Assembly: GCA_011053055.1 (NCBI GenBank)
Contig: DRHT01000043.1
Span: 1-64,000 of the forward strand
Origin: Halopseudomonas sabulinigri
GTDB lineage: Bacteria > Pseudomonadota > Gammaproteobacteria > Pseudomonadales > Pseudomonadaceae
Direction: 5' to 3'
DNA length: 64,000 nucleotides
Position numbers and translations under genes: made by a program. Below, one piece after another: positions 27,146 through 39,302 of the stretch; the stretch's first letter is position 1, and each line of letters begins with the position of its first letter. Under the pieces are notes generated by a model, which worked only from the letters and a program-made list of their open reading frames with translations, was not told the origin of the DNA and ran no database searches.

Positions 27146-29980
27146 ATGCCAGACAGCGAAATGCAGCAGCTGTGGAGCACGTCTCACATATCCGGTGGGA
27201 ATGCCTCCTATGTTGAAGAGCTTTATGAGCTCTACCTGCAAGATCCGAACAGTGTTGCCGAAGAATGGCGCAGCTATTTCCAAAAGCTGCCTCAGATCAA
27301 TGGCCATGCTGGATCAGATGTTCCTCATTCCGCTATACGCGACCATTTTCTTCTGCTATCCAAAAGCAACCGCCGGCCCCAAGCGTCCGCTGGTCAGGTC
27401 AGCCGTGAACACGAGAAAAAACAGGTCGACGTTCTTCGCCTGATCCATTCCTACCGTATGCGCGGTCACCAAGCTGCCAAGCTAGATCCGCTTGGGCTGT
27501 GGAAGCGGGAAGAAATTGCGGACCTTACGCTGTCTGACTATGACCTTACTGAAGCTGATCTGGACACCGTGTTTCGTACCGGTGAACTGCAGTTCGGTAC
27601 TGGCGAAGCGACCCTTCGCGACACGCTGGAAGGTCTTAAGTCGACTTACTGCTCGACCTTCGGCGCCGAGTACATGCACATTGTTGATTCCAGCCAGCGT
27701 CGCTGGTTTCAGCAACGCATGGAAAGCGTGCGCGGACGTCCACAATTGGGTGCAGATACCAAGCGACACCTGATGGAGCGTCTGACTGCTGCAGAGGGTC
27801 TGGAAAAGTATCTGGGTACCAAGTACCCCGGCACCAAGCGTTTTGGCGTGGAAGGGGGCGAGAGCCTGATCCCCATGCTGGACGAGATTATCCAGCGCTC
27901 GGGCTCCTACGGCACGCAGGAAGTGGTGTTGGGCATGGCCCACCGTGGCCGCTTGAACGTACTGGTCAACACCCTTGGCAAGAACCCGCGCGACTTGTTC
28001 GACGAGTTTGAAGGCAAGAAGAAAGTTGATATGGGCTCCGGTGACGTCAAGTACCACCAGGGTTTCTCATCCAACGTTATGACCTCTGGTGGCGAAGTAC
28101 ACATGGCGCTGGCGTTCAATCCTTCGCACCTGGAGATCGTTTCTCCGGTGGTGGAAGGTTCGGTACGCGCACGTCAAGACCGCCGTCTGGACGCTGCTGG
28201 TGACAAAGTGCTGCCGATCAGCATTCATGGCGACGCCGCTTTTGCTGGGCAGGGCGTGGTCATGGAAACCTTCCAGATGTCACAGACCCGTGCTTACAAA
28301 ACGGGCGGCACCATTCACATCGTTATCAATAACCAGGTCGGCTTTACCACCAGCCGTCAGGACGATGCGCGCTCAACCGAGTACTGCACCGACGTTGCCA
28401 AGATGATTCAGGCGCCAATTTTCCACGTTAATGGCGATGATCCGGAAGCCGTGTTGTTTGTTACTCAGTTAGCCGTCGACTATCGCATGCAGTTCAAGCG
28501 CGATGTGGTGATCGATCTAGTTTGTTATCGCCGTCGTGGTCACAACGAAGCTGACGAGCCGTCTGGCACCCAGCCGCTGATGTACGACATCATCACCAAG
28601 CATGCGACGACGCGCGACATTTACGCCGAGCGCCTGATCGGTGAGGGCGTGTTGACCAAAGATGAAGTGCAGGGTTACTTCGAAGAGTATCGTGACGCGC
28701 TGGATAACGGTGATCACGTAGTTAAGAGCCTGGTTAAAGAACCGGATAGCAGTTCATTTGTCGACTGGGCGCCTTACCTGAATCACAAGTGGACCGCGCG
28801 TCATGACACCAGTTTTGACCTCAAGACCCTGCAGGAGTTGGCCAATAATCTGACCGATTTGCCTGATGGTCTGGTATTGCAGCGCCAAGTTAACAAGATC
28901 GTTGAGGACCGTCGTAAGATGGCCGCCGGCGCATTGGCATTGAACTGGGGCTTCGCCGAAACGATGGCTTATGCCACGTTGTTGCACGAAGGCCACCCGA
29001 TTCGTATTACCGGTCAGGACGTGGGTCGCGGTACTTTCTCCCACCGTCACGCGGTATTGCACAGCCAGAACGACGGCCGCGCCTATGTGCCATTGCGCAA
29101 ATTGAGCGATAACCAGCCACGCTTCGATATCTATGATTCGCTGCTATCTGAAGAGGCCGTACTGGCTTTCGAATATGGCTACGCGACTACGATGCCGAAC
29201 GTGCTGGTTGTTTGGGAAGCCCAGTTTGGTGACTTCTTCAATGGCGCTCAGGTGGTTGTGGATCAGTTCATCACCAGCGGCGAGCACAAGTGGGGTCGCT
29301 TGTGCGGTCTGACTATGCTGTTGCCACACGGCTATGAAGGGCAGGGCCCTGAGCACTCCTCAGCCCGTTTGGAGCGCTTCCTGCAACTATCTGCGGAACA
29401 CAATATTCAAGTCTGCGTTCCATCGACGCCAGCGCAGGTTTATCACATGCTGCGTCGTCAGGTGATTCGTCCGCTGCGTAAGCCGCTGATCGCGCTGACG
29501 CCTAAGTCGTTGCTGCGCCATAAACTGGCTACCTCCACTCTTGAAGAACTGGCCGATGGCTCGTTCCAGACGGTGATCCCAGAAGTCGACAGTCTTGATG
29601 TTAAAAAAGTTGACCGTGTTGTGATGTGTAGCGGCAAGGTTTATTACGACCTGCTCGAGAAGCGTCGTAAGGAAGAGCTGGATAATGTCGCCATCGTGCG
29701 GATTGAACAGCTCTATCCCTTCCCGGAGGACGATTTGGCCGAGGTTCTGGCGCCGTACAAGCATCTTAAGAAGATGGTCTGGTGCCAGGAAGAGCCAATG
29801 AACCAAGGCGCTTGGTATTGCAGTCAGCACCATATGCGTCGTGTGCTCACTGAACACAAGACCAAAAATTTGTATCTGGACTACGCTGGACGGGAGGCTT
29901 CTGCCGCGCCGGCCTGCGGCCATCCTTCAATGCACGCGGAACAGCAGGAAAAGCTCCTGCAAGACGCTTTTACTGCCTGA
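27146..29980 (+). CDS. sucA: 2-oxoglutarate dehydrogenase E1 component
   Basis: A 944-residue thiamine-diphosphate decarboxylase of the 2-oxoglutarate dehydrogenase complex. It has the N-terminal peripheral segment MQQLWSTSHISGGNASYVEE, VLGMAHRGRLNVLVNTLGK, the ThDP/Mg site HGDAAFAGQGVVMET and NNQVGFTT, and the C-terminal transketolase domain (TGQDVGRGTFSHRHAVLHSQ). Length and motifs are canonical for Pseudomonas. It is followed by sucB after 36 nt. Confidence 0.98.
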   Translation: MPDSEMQQLWSTSHISGGNASYVEELYELYLQDPNSVAEEWRSYFQKLPQINGHAGSDVPHSAIRDHFLLLSKSNRRPQASAGQVSREHEKKQVDVLRLIHSYRMRGHQAAKLDPLGLWKREEIADLTLSDYDLTEADLDTVFRTGELQFGTGEATLRDTLEGLKSTYCSTFGAEYMHIVDSSQRRWFQQRMESVRGRPQLGADTKRHLMERLTAAEGLEKYLGTKYPGTKRFGVEGGESLIPMLDEIIQRSGSYGTQEVVLGMAHRGRLNVLVNTLGKNPRDLFDEFEGKKKVDMGSGDVKYHQGFSSNVMTSGGEVHMALAFNPSHLEIVSPVVEGSVRARQDRRLDAAGDKVLPISIHGDAAFAGQGVVMETFQMSQTRAYKTGGTIHIVINNQVGFTTSRQDDARSTEYCTDVAKMIQAPIFHVNGDDPEAVLFVTQLAVDYRMQFKRDVVIDLVCYRRRGHNEADEPSGTQPLMYDIITKHATTRDIYAERLIGEGVLTKDEVQGYFEEYRDALDNGDHVVKSLVKEPDSSSFVDWAPYLNHKWTARHDTSFDLKTLQELANNLTDLPDGLVLQRQVNKIVEDRRKMAAGALALNWGFAETMAYATLLHEGHPIRITGQDVGRGTFSHRHAVLHSQNDGRAYVPLRKLSDNQPRFDIYDSLLSEEAVLAFEYGYATTMPNVLVVWEAQFGDFFNGAQVVVDQFITSGEHKWGRLCGLTMLLPHGYEGQGPEHSSARLERFLQLSAEHNIQVCVPSTPAQVYHMLRRQVIRPLRKPLIALTPKSLLRHKLATSTLEELADGSFQTVIPEVDSLDVKKVDRVVMCSGKVYYDLLEKRRKEELDNVAIVRIEQLYPFPEDDLAEVLAPYKHLKKMVWCQEEPMNQGAWYCSQHHMRRVLTEHKTKNLYLDYAGREASAAPACGHPSMHAEQQEKLLQDAFTA

Positions 29981-30016
29981 GCACCGGCGACAACAGAGAA
30001 TTTATAAGGATCTACA

Positions 30017-31237
30017 ATGGCTATTGAAATCAAGGCCCCTACTTTTCCGGAATCGGTTGCTGACGGCACAGTCGCTACCTGGCACAAACAACCGGGCGAT
30101 GCAGTAAAGCGCGATGAATTGATCGTCGATATCGAAACCGACAAAGTGGTGATGGAAGTATTGGCCGAAGCCGACGGCGTGATGGGCGATATTGCCAAAG
30201 CCGAAGGTGAAACCGTACTGAGCGGTGAGTTGCTGGGTACTCTGAAAGATGGGGAAGCCGCTGCAGCACCTGCAGCCAAGTCGGCAGACGCCAAGGCCGA
30301 GGCCGCGCCTGCACCGACAGAGTCAGCTGAAGAGCCCATGCTGTCGCCTGCTGCGCGTAAACTGGCAGAAGAAAACGGCCTTGCGCCGACAGACATCGGC
30401 GGCACTGGTAAGGGTGGTCGCGTCACTAAGGAAGATGTGCTTAACGCCATCGAAGCCAAGAAGAACGCGCCAGCGGCGCCGGCTGCCAAGCCAGCTGCAG
30501 CGCCTGCAGCAGCCGTTACTACCGCTGAAGGGGATCGTGTTGAGAAGCGCGTGCCCATGACTCGTCTGCGTGCGCGCATCGCCGAACGCTTGGTTGATGC
30601 TCAGTCCAGCATGGCGATGTTGACGACCTTCAACGAAGTCAACATGAAGCCGATCATGGATCTGCGCAAGAAGTACAAGGACCTGTTTGAGAAGAAGCAC
30701 GATGGTGTGCGTCTGGGCTTCATGTCCTTCTTCGTCAAGGCGGCAACCGAAGCGCTGAAGCGCTACCCTGCAGTTAACGCCTCGATCGATGGCAACGACG
30801 TTGTTTATCACGGTTATCAGGATATCGGCGTTGCCGTTTCCAGCGACCGTGGTCTGGTTGTGCCGATTCTGCGTAATACTGAACACATGGGCCTGGCTCA
30901 GATTGAAGGCACTATTGCCGAATACGGCCGCAAGGCGCGTGACGGCAAGTTGACTATGGAAGAGATGACGGGCGGTACGTTCACCATCTCTAACGGCGGC
31001 GTGTTTGGTTCTCTGCTGTCTTCACCTATCGTCAATCCGCCGCAGGCTGCGATTCTTGGCATGCACAAGATCCAGGAGCGGCCGATGGCCGAGAATGGCC
31101 AGGTGGTTGTTCTGCCGATGATGTATTTGGCCCTTTCCTACGATCACCGTCTGATCGATGGCAAAGAAGCGGTTAGCTTTCTGGTCGCCATCAAAGATTT
31201 GCTGGAAGACCCAGCACGTTTGATTCTGGACGTCTGA
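30017..31237 (+). CDS. sucB: Dihydrolipoyllysine-residue succinyltransferase (E2)
   Basis: A 406-residue E2 core protein. The lipoyl domain spans 1-80, with the lipoylated Lys43 in [11 protein letters not shown]. An Ala/Pro-rich linker is followed by the E3-binding domain (about 108-145, [13 protein letters not shown] to [10 protein letters not shown]), a second Ala/Pro linker, and the catalytic domain (about 175-406) with [11 protein letters not shown]. It transfers succinyl groups to CoA. The RBS is AAGGA. Confidence 0.98.
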   Translation: MAIEIKAPTFPESVADGTVATWHKQPGDAVKRDELIVDIETDKVVMEVLAEADGVMGDIAKAEGETVLSGELLGTLKDGEAAAAPAAKSADAKAEAAPAPTESAEEPMLSPAARKLAEENGLAPTDIGGTGKGGRVTKEDVLNAIEAKKNAPAAPAAKPAAAPAAAVTTAEGDRVEKRVPMTRLRARIAERLVDAQSSMAMLTTFNEVNMKPIMDLRKKYKDLFEKKHDGVRLGFMSFFVKAATEALKRYPAVNASIDGNDVVYHGYQDIGVAVSSDRGLVVPILRNTEHMGLAQIEGTIAEYGRKARDGKLTMEEMTGGTFTISNGGVFGSLLSSPIVNPPQAAILGMHKIQERPMAENGQVVVLPMMYLALSYDHRLIDGKEAVSFLVAIKDLLEDPARLILDV

Positions 31238-31293
31238 TAAAGCTGCACGCTTTCAGCGGCAACTAGGCGCTGCTCTACGCAGAAATGCGCTGA

Positions 31294-32769
<1,476 letters not shown>

Positions 32770-32783
32770 TATAGCGACCAGTT

Positions 32784-32814
32784 GACCCAACGGTTAATAG
32801 TTGACCGTTGGGTC
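32784..32814 (+). terminator. Hairpin downstream of lpdG
   Basis: A perfect 11-bp stem GACCCAACGGT/ACCGTTGGGTC with a 9-nt loop begins 15 nt after the lpdG stop. Only TTT follows, so termination may be partial. A second perfect inverted repeat, TGACCGA-GAGA-TCGGTCA, lies at 32835-32852. The rest of the 293-nt gap to sucC shows no gene. Confidence 0.6.
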
Positions 32815-33062
32815 TTTCGCGCAAAGAACAACTTTGACCGAGAGATCGGTCAGGCCACAACGAGGTGGTCAGCCCGTCTGACTGGAAACTGGTTTTCCCG
32901 GAGCGAGTACTGCACCAGTGGTTACAAAATGTAACCCTACAATGGCACGCAGTGTTTACCATGTTCTGGCTGACAGGCTTCCGGCAGGGCGGCATTGGTG
33001 GCGGCAACTCGCAGAGTGGCGGCTAGAGAGTAATTCCTACACGATCAAAACGGTAGATAAGC

Positions 33063-34229
33063 ATGAATCTTCACGAATATCAGGGGAAGCAGCTGTTCGC
33101 TGAATACGGTCTTCCAGTATCCAAGGGCTTTGCGGTTGACACTCCGGAAGACGCGGCAGAAGCCTGTGACAAGATCGGCGGCGACATGTGGGTCGTCAAG
33201 GCTCAGGTTCACGCAGGTGGCCGTGGTAAGGCTGGCGGCGTTAAGCTGATCAAGAGTAAAGAAGAAGCCAAGGCTTTCGCAGAGAAATGGCTTGGCCAGC
33301 GTCTGGTGACCTATCAGACAGACGCTACCGGTCAGCCCGTAACCAAGATTTTGGTTGAGTCCTGCACCGATATCGCTCAGGAATTGTACCTGGGTGCTGT
33401 CGTTGATCGCTCCAGCCGCCGCATCGTTTTCATGGCCTCTACTGAAGGTGGCGTGGAAATCGAGAAGGTTGCTGAAGAGACTCCCGAGAAGATCATCAAA
33501 GCCGTTGTTGATCCACTGGTTGGCGCACAGCCATACCAGGGCCGTGACCTGGCGTTCCAGCTGGGCCTGAAAGGCGACCAAATCAAGCAGTTCACCAACA
33601 TCTTCGTTGGTTTGGGCAAGTTGTTTGCCGACTATGATTTGGCTCTGCTGGAAATCAACCCGCTAGTGATCAAGGAAGACGGTAACCTGCATTGCCTGGA
33701 CGCCAAGCTTGGCATCGATGGCAACGCCATGTACCGCCAGCCTAAGCTACGTGGCATGCACGATCCGTCACAAGACGATCCGCGTGAAGCCCACGCTGCC
33801 AAGTTCGAGCTCAACTATGTTGCGCTGGAAGGTAACATCGGCTGCATGGTCAACGGTGCTGGCCTGGCCATGGGTACCATGGACATCGTCAACCACCACG
33901 GCGGCAAGCCTGCCAACTTCCTGGATGTGGGCGGCGGCGCTACTAAAGAGCGCGTTACCGAAGCATTCAAGATCATCCTGTCCGACACCAATGTTAAGGC
34001 CGTTCTGGTTAACATTTTTGGTGGTATCGTTCGTTGCGACATGATTGCCGAAGGCATCATTGGCGCAGTGAAAGAAGTGGGTGTGAAAGTACCTGTAGTT
34101 GTACGTCTGGAAGGCAACAATGCCGAACTGGGCGCCAAGGTATTGAAGGAAAGTGGTCTGAACATCATCGCAGCAACCAGTCTGACCGACGCTGCCCAGC
34201 AAGTCGTCAAGGCCGCGGAGGGTAAATAA
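33063..34229 (+). CDS. sucC: Succinyl-CoA synthetase (ADP-forming) beta subunit
   Basis: A 388-residue ATP-grasp subunit. [20 protein letters not shown] opens the protein; [19 protein letters not shown] binds nucleotide; LEINPLV lies in the metal site; [18 protein letters not shown] and NIFGGIVRC mark the CoA-ligase domain. It converts succinyl-CoA to succinate with ATP formation. Its stop overlaps the sucD start by 1 nt. Confidence 0.98.
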   Translation: MNLHEYQGKQLFAEYGLPVSKGFAVDTPEDAAEACDKIGGDMWVVKAQVHAGGRGKAGGVKLIKSKEEAKAFAEKWLGQRLVTYQTDATGQPVTKILVESCTDIAQELYLGAVVDRSSRRIVFMASTEGGVEIEKVAEETPEKIIKAVVDPLVGAQPYQGRDLAFQLGLKGDQIKQFTNIFVGLGKLFADYDLALLEINPLVIKEDGNLHCLDAKLGIDGNAMYRQPKLRGMHDPSQDDPREAHAAKFELNYVALEGNIGCMVNGAGLAMGTMDIVNHHGGKPANFLDVGGGATKERVTEAFKIILSDTNVKAVLVNIFGGIVRCDMIAEGIIGAVKEVGVKVPVVVRLEGNNAELGAKVLKESGLNIIAATSLTDAAQQVVKAAEGK

Positions 34230-35110
34230 TGAGCATCCTGATCAATAAAGACACCAAAGTTATCTGCCAGGGCTTTACCGGCGCACAGGGTACTTTTCAC
34301 TCTGAGCAAGCCATCGAGTACGGCACCAAGATGGTCGGCGGCGTAACTCCAGGCAAGGGTGGCACTACGCACCTGGGCCTGCCTGTATTCAACACCGTTC
34401 GTGAAGCGGTCGAGAAAACCGGCGCTACTGCCAGCGTGATCTACGTTCCTGCTCCGTTCTGCAAGGACTCGATCCTGGAAGCAGCCAACGGCGGCATCGA
34501 GCTGATCGTCTGCATCACCGAAGGCATCCCTACGCTGGACATGCTCGACTGCAAAGTCGTCTGTGACCAGCTGGGCGTTCGTTTGATCGGGCCTAACTGC
34601 CCAGGCGTTATCACCCCAGGCGAGTGCAAGATCGGCATCATGCCCGGTCACATTCACTTGCCAGGCAAGGTTGGTATCGTTTCTCGCTCCGGCACTCTGA
34701 CCTACGAAGCGGTCAAGCAGACTACTGATGCTGGTTTCGGTCAGTCTTCTTGCGTCGGTATCGGTGGCGACCCGATTCCTGGTTCCAACTTTATCGACAT
34801 TCTGGAAATGTTCGAGAAAGACCCAGCCACTGAAGCGATCGTCATGATCGGTGAGATTGGTGGTAGCGCGGAAGAAGAAGCCGCTGCGTACATCAAGGCC
34901 AACGTCACCAAGCCGGTTGTGTCTTACATCGCTGGTGTAACTGCTCCGGCAGGCAAGCGTATGGGTCACGCTGGTGCGATCATCTCCGGTGGTAAGGGTA
35001 CTGCGGATGAGAAGTTTGCCGCGCTGGAAGATGCCGGTGTTAAAACCGTGCGTTCTTTGGCTGATATCGGCAAGGCTCTGTCTGAGCTGACCGGTTGGGC
35101 AATGAAGTAA
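34229..35110 (+). CDS. sucD: Succinyl-CoA synthetase alpha subunit
   Basis: A 293-residue alpha subunit. CoA-binding Rossmann part ([31 protein letters not shown]), [20 protein letters not shown], and the phosphohistidine loop [14 protein letters not shown]. It is translationally coupled to sucC and followed by a strong terminator that closes the TCA block. Confidence 0.98.
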   Translation: MSILINKDTKVICQGFTGAQGTFHSEQAIEYGTKMVGGVTPGKGGTTHLGLPVFNTVREAVEKTGATASVIYVPAPFCKDSILEAANGGIELIVCITEGIPTLDMLDCKVVCDQLGVRLIGPNCPGVITPGECKIGIMPGHIHLPGKVGIVSRSGTLTYEAVKQTTDAGFGQSSCVGIGGDPIPGSNFIDILEMFEKDPATEAIVMIGEIGGSAEEEAAAYIKANVTKPVVSYIAGVTAPAGKRMGHAGAIISGGKGTADEKFAALEDAGVKTVRSLADIGKALSELTGWAMK

Positions 35111-35136
35111 ACATCTGATTTAATCAGTTGTTACGC

Positions 35137-35160
35137 AAAACCCCGCTAAGGCGGGGTTTT
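35137..35160 (+). terminator. Intrinsic terminator after sucD
   Basis: A 10-bp perfect stem AAAACCCCGC/GCGGGGTTTT with a 4-nt loop is followed by GTTTTTT. Confidence 0.9.
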
Positions 35161-35269
35161 GTTTTTTCGCCAAGCGAATTTCAAGTTGCAGTGCGGTTTG
35201 TGCCGAACTGCCAGAGTAACGAGCAGATACTGCAGCCGTGGCAGCGGATCGACAGGCAAGGACGACGTT

Positions 35270-37069
35270 ATGCAGAGTTTTGATCGCATCAACAGTTTGC
35301 ATCTGATGGTTGGCAGCTTTCAGGCTGTACTTGCCTATGGCTTGTATGAAGCAGCGGATCACGGGGTGTGGCCGGCAACTCACGCAGCGGCCTTTATCCC
35401 TCTGTTCATGTTGATGTTGTTCTTTCCTTTTGCGTTCTACTGCGCGAACAACGCCCTGACTGTACGGCGATGGTTGATCAGTTTTGCTATTGCGCTGTTG
35501 GCGGCCGGTGTCGGGTTGTATCAGGGCCTGACAGTCAGTGGTTGGGCGTCCGGTGGCACAGTTATGGAGCCCAATTGGTCGCCTGTTAGCCTAGGTGATT
35601 ACTTGATCCCAGCATTGATTCTGGGTCTGGCTTTGTTTCTGCTGGTGCCCGCGCTTGCGCTTTACCAAGGATCGTGGCGCGTGGATTATCGGCGCTGGAT
35701 GCTATCACTGCATCAGAATGCGCAGCTGTTGTTGCAAGCCAGTTTGGTGCTCGGGCTCTTCTGGGCTTTGTTGCTGACGGCGGCGGCGTTGTTTGGGTTG
35801 ATCGGTTTGCACTTCATGCAGAATCTGATTGAACGCAGTTGGTTTTCCATACCACTCAGTGTGTTGGTTTTCTCCCATGGCGTATCCTTGGCAGTGCGCA
35901 ACCATAATGTTGTGGACTACCTGTCTGAGCGCGCAGGGCAGCTATGCAGTTGGCTTTATCCAATGGCCGCCATACTGGGATTAGGCTTTGTGCTCAGTTG
36001 GTTGGTACAGGGGCTTGATACCCTGTTGGCGACAGGGCATGCCGCCAACTTGTTGCTGTGGTTTGCCACGCTCAGCCTGTTGCTGCTCAATATGGCGAAT
36101 CAAGGTGGAGTGCAGTCCAGTCAGAGCGCCGGCTGGCTCCGTTGGCTTGCGCTGCTGGGTACGCTCGCACTGCTGCCGATGACGCTGGTGGCCGCCTATG
36201 CTCTGGGCTTGCGTATTGACCAGTACGGTCTGACTCCGACGCGTATCTGGGCGGCCTTTGTCAATCTGGTGCTGATGTTGATGGTGTTGGGTTACTTGCT
36301 GCATTCGGTGCAGCAGGTGCGTGATGCATCGCGTTCGTGGATTGCATCGACTAATGCATTCACCGCGGTAGTAGTGGTGCTTGGCATCTTGCTCATGCTG
36401 GCTGGACCACTGGATCCACGGCGTATTAGTGTCGCCAGCCAGATCGCTCGGCTGCAGCATGATTCCACGGTGGATGCCGTCGCATTGATTGGCTTTCTGG
36501 CCCGCGATGGCGGCCGCTTTGGCACGGAAGCCTTGTGGCAGTTAGCCAAGCAAGAGGGAGTTGCGGGGAGCCTTGAAGCTGAGCGCGCCGGGATGGCCCA
36601 GCGGGCGCTGGAGAGGCCTGATAATCAAGTTGGCGATGCCGACGCAGTGATCGCCAACTTGCCGATATTTCCTGCCGGGGTTAGCCTGCCGCGCGGGTTG
36701 CAGGAGCAACTGGCGACATACCCTGAGCTCTCCGACTGTTCAGTTGATCTTGCGGCGACGAACGCCTGTCTGATCTGGCAACTGAAGCTGCGTCCGGAAG
36801 GCCCTGACGAGTACGTGCTCCTGAGCCGCCGACTGCCAGTTGCGCATCCCTTTGGCGTTTTATGGCAGCAAACAGGCGATGGAGATTGGGACTCCCTCGG
36901 GCGTATCGATCTGAACACCATAGGGTGCCCACCTAGGAGCGGTGCTCAAATCTTATTTGAGGCGCTGATCAAAGGACAGGTTGAGATGCAGGTGAAGCAA
37001 CAGCGCGATCTGATGGTGAATGGGGTACGAATTCCTACCACGACCTGGCAGCAGGATAATTGTAATTAG
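35270..37069 (+). CDS. DUF4153-like polytopic membrane protein
   Basis: A 599-residue protein with about ten or more hydrophobic helices over the first ~420 residues and a ~180-residue soluble C-terminal part (DPRRISVASQIARLQ onwards). The overall design resembles DUF4153 proteins of Pseudomonas, but I recognise it by layout more than by a diagnostic motif. The ATG at 35270 has AAGGA 7 nt upstream; an earlier in-frame ATG at 35159 would lie within the sucD terminator and is rejected. No function can be assigned. Confidence 0.7.
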   Translation: MQSFDRINSLHLMVGSFQAVLAYGLYEAADHGVWPATHAAAFIPLFMLMLFFPFAFYCANNALTVRRWLISFAIALLAAGVGLYQGLTVSGWASGGTVMEPNWSPVSLGDYLIPALILGLALFLLVPALALYQGSWRVDYRRWMLSLHQNAQLLLQASLVLGLFWALLLTAAALFGLIGLHFMQNLIERSWFSIPLSVLVFSHGVSLAVRNHNVVDYLSERAGQLCSWLYPMAAILGLGFVLSWLVQGLDTLLATGHAANLLLWFATLSLLLLNMANQGGVQSSQSAGWLRWLALLGTLALLPMTLVAAYALGLRIDQYGLTPTRIWAAFVNLVLMLMVLGYLLHSVQQVRDASRSWIASTNAFTAVVVVLGILLMLAGPLDPRRISVASQIARLQHDSTVDAVALIGFLARDGGRFGTEALWQLAKQEGVAGSLEAERAGMAQRALERPDNQVGDADAVIANLPIFPAGVSLPRGLQEQLATYPELSDCSVDLAATNACLIWQLKLRPEGPDEYVLLSRRLPVAHPFGVLWQQTGDGDWDSLGRIDLNTIGCPPRSGAQILFEALIKGQVEMQVKQQRDLMVNGVRIPTTTWQQDNCN

Positions 37070-37141
37070 GCCGGGTTTTACTTAATGCGTTCGAGGCGCA
37101 GGGATGGTTGGCTCGTGCTGCGAACAGATAATTGATCACTT

Positions 37142-38461
37142 ATGACTAAGACACTTAAATCGTTCGATGTGCTGGCGTTAGGTTTTATGACCTTCGCTTT
37201 GTTTTTGGGTGCGGGTAACGTTATTTTTCCACCGAGTGCCGGATTGGCCGCTGGCCAGCAGATGCTGCCAACAGCCATCGGCTTCATGCTTACTGCTGTG
37301 GGGCTGCCATTGTTGACGCTGATTGCGTTGGCTAGGGTAGGCGGCGGCATGGCGGAATTAACCGCACCGCTGGGTTATTGGCCCGGGTTGCTGCTCAGCG
37401 TGGCGGTCTATCTGGCCATCGGGCCACTATTTGCGACGCCGCGCACCGCGGTGGTTTCCTATGAGCTTGGCGTGGCGCCCTTCGTGCAAGACAGTTGGCA
37501 GACGCTGCTGCTTTATAGTTTGCTGTATTTTGCTGCGGTGATTTTCCTTGCGTTGAAACCGGGACAGTTGGTTGATCGCGTAGGCAAGTACATTACCCCC
37601 ATCCTGTTAGTAGGTCTGGTGCTGCTGGGCGCGGCAGCTATTTTCTTCCCGGCGGGTGAAATGGCCAGCGCGGCGAGTGAATATCGCGATGGCGCTTTGA
37701 TCAAGGGCTTTGTGCAGGGTTATCTGACAATGGATACCTTAGGCGCCTTGGTGTTTGGCATCGTTATCACTACGGCTATCCGTGACCGGGGGGTCGACAC
37801 CGAGCGTCTGATTACTCGTTACACGGTGATGGCGGCACTGATCGCTGCGCTGGGCTTGTCTCTGGTTTACCTGGCGCTGTTCTATCTGGGGTCGACCAGT
37901 GCTGAGTTGGTGGGTGCAGATGCCAACGGCGGTGAAATTTTGGCCGCTTATGTGCAATTTCGCTTTGGTACGGCGGGCAGTTTGCTGCTTGCCGTGGTGA
38001 TTGTCCTGGCCTGTATGACAACGGCGGTAGGGTTGCTGACTGCCTGTGGTGAGTTCTTTAGTAAGCTACTGCCGGTGAGTTATGCGCAGGTAGTATGGAT
38101 GTTCGGCATTTTTAGCATGCTGGTGGCCAACCAAGGGCTAGAGTCCTTGATTCGGGTGTCTATCCCGGTACTGGTGGGTCTGTATCCGTTGGCAATTGTG
38201 CTGGTCTGTTTGAGCCTGTTGGGTAAGAGCTGGGCGAGACCGCAAAATATTCTGCGCCCGGTGATGCTGGTTACTCTGGTGTTCGGCGTGATCGATGGGT
38301 TAAAGGCGGCAGGTTTGCTGGCGACTGAACTTACCTGGCTTGATGCACTGCCGTTGGCTGGTCAGAGTCTCGGTTGGCTGGTGCCGGTTCTCTTTACGCT
38401 AGTGCTGGCTATACTGACAGAGCACTTGCGCTTCGGCCGCTTGCGGGCCAAGGTCGATTGA
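37142..38461 (+). CDS. brnQ: Branched-chain amino acid carrier BrnQ
   Basis: A 439-residue LIVCS-family permease with about 12 helices. FMTFALFLGAGNVIFPPSAGLAAGQ near the N-terminus is the family signature, and GPLFATPRTAVVSYELGVAP is also conserved. It couples Leu/Ile/Val uptake to Na+ or H+. It stands alone, 70 nt after the preceding membrane protein. Confidence 0.93.
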   Translation: MTKTLKSFDVLALGFMTFALFLGAGNVIFPPSAGLAAGQQMLPTAIGFMLTAVGLPLLTLIALARVGGGMAELTAPLGYWPGLLLSVAVYLAIGPLFATPRTAVVSYELGVAPFVQDSWQTLLLYSLLYFAAVIFLALKPGQLVDRVGKYITPILLVGLVLLGAAAIFFPAGEMASAASEYRDGALIKGFVQGYLTMDTLGALVFGIVITTAIRDRGVDTERLITRYTVMAALIAALGLSLVYLALFYLGSTSAELVGADANGGEILAAYVQFRFGTAGSLLLAVVIVLACMTTAVGLLTACGEFFSKLLPVSYAQVVWMFGIFSMLVANQGLESLIRVSIPVLVGLYPLAIVLVCLSLLGKSWARPQNILRPVMLVTLVFGVIDGLKAAGLLATELTWLDALPLAGQSLGWLVPVLFTLVLAILTEHLRFGRLRAKVD

Positions 38462-38555
38462 CCCGCGTAGTGCTCCTGCACAGAGCAGACAGCACTTAGC
38501 AGAGGCGGACTTAACACAGTAGGAACGCTATTTTAATCAATCGCAGGGAGTGTAA

Positions 38556-39302
38556 ATGCTGTCGTTTCCGGATGCGGGTAGTCTTTGGGTCAACTTGTTG
38601 GCCATTAGCTGGTTTCTGCTTTGCTGGGTAGGCTATACCTATTACGCACAGCATAAAGGTCGTGACACGGCATGCTTGGCCAGCGTGTTACACCTCTACC
38701 GCCGTGATTGGATGAATCGCCTTTTACTGCGCGAGCAGCGTATGTCGGATGCCAGCGTGATTGGTAATCTGGAGCGCAATACGTCGTTTTTTGCGTCCAG
38801 CACGTTACTTATTCTGGCGGGTTTGATTACCGTTTTGGGCGCAACCGATCGCGCGCAAAATCTACTCCATGAACTGCCTTTTGTGGCACCGGTCAGCCGT
38901 GAGATTTCTGAGCTCAAGCTTCTGGTGTTAATGGCTATCTTCGTTTATGCCTTTTTTACTTTTTCCTGGGGCATGCGGCAGTATAACTTTGCATCTGTAC
39001 TGTTGGGGTCGGCGCCACTGCTTGGGGAGAAAAACGTAACGGAGGCAGAGAAAAAAGCCTACGCCGAGCGTATGGCCAGAGTGCTGTCGCTTGCCGGCAA
39101 TGAGTTCAACCTCGGGCTGCGAGCTTATTATTTTGCGTTGGGTACGCTTACCTGGTTTATCAACCCGCTGCTATATATTTTGACTACGGCAGGCGTGGTG
39201 CTAGTACTTTACAGGCGCGAGTTTCATTCGAAGGTGCTGGAAATTATGATGTTCAGTCCGGCCCCTATTGCGCCCCCTATTGTTCAGGAGAAAACCGAAT
39301 GA
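38556..39302 (+). CDS. DUF599 membrane protein
   Basis: A 248-residue protein of the DUF599 family. The N-terminal helix is followed by VGYTYYAQHKGRDTACLASV and the loop MNRLLLREQRMSDASVIGNL, which ends in NTSFFASSTLLILAGLI, all conserved in the family. Four to five membrane helices. The function is unknown. The stop overlaps the start of the MAPEG gene by 4 nt (ATGA), so the two are translationally coupled. Confidence 0.88.
   Translation: MLSFPDAGSLWVNLLAISWFLLCWVGYTYYAQHKGRDTACLASVLHLYRRDWMNRLLLREQRMSDASVIGNLERNTSFFASSTLLILAGLITVLGATDRAQNLLHELPFVAPVSREISELKLLVLMAIFVYAFFTFSWGMRQYNFASVLLGSAPLLGEKNVTEAEKKAYAERMARVLSLAGNEFNLGLRAYYFALGTLTWFINPLLYILTTAGVVLVLYRREFHSKVLEIMMFSPAPIAPPIVQEKTE

Noticed and set aside
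33815-34969. Long open frame (384 codons) antisense to sucC and sucD
   Set aside because: It lies opposite two well-supported TCA genes, has low-complexity composition and no recognised motif; it is a shadow of GC-rich coding sequence.
35159-35269. Earlier start of the DUF4153-like gene
   Set aside because: The upstream in-frame ATG lies in the sucD terminator and has no RBS.
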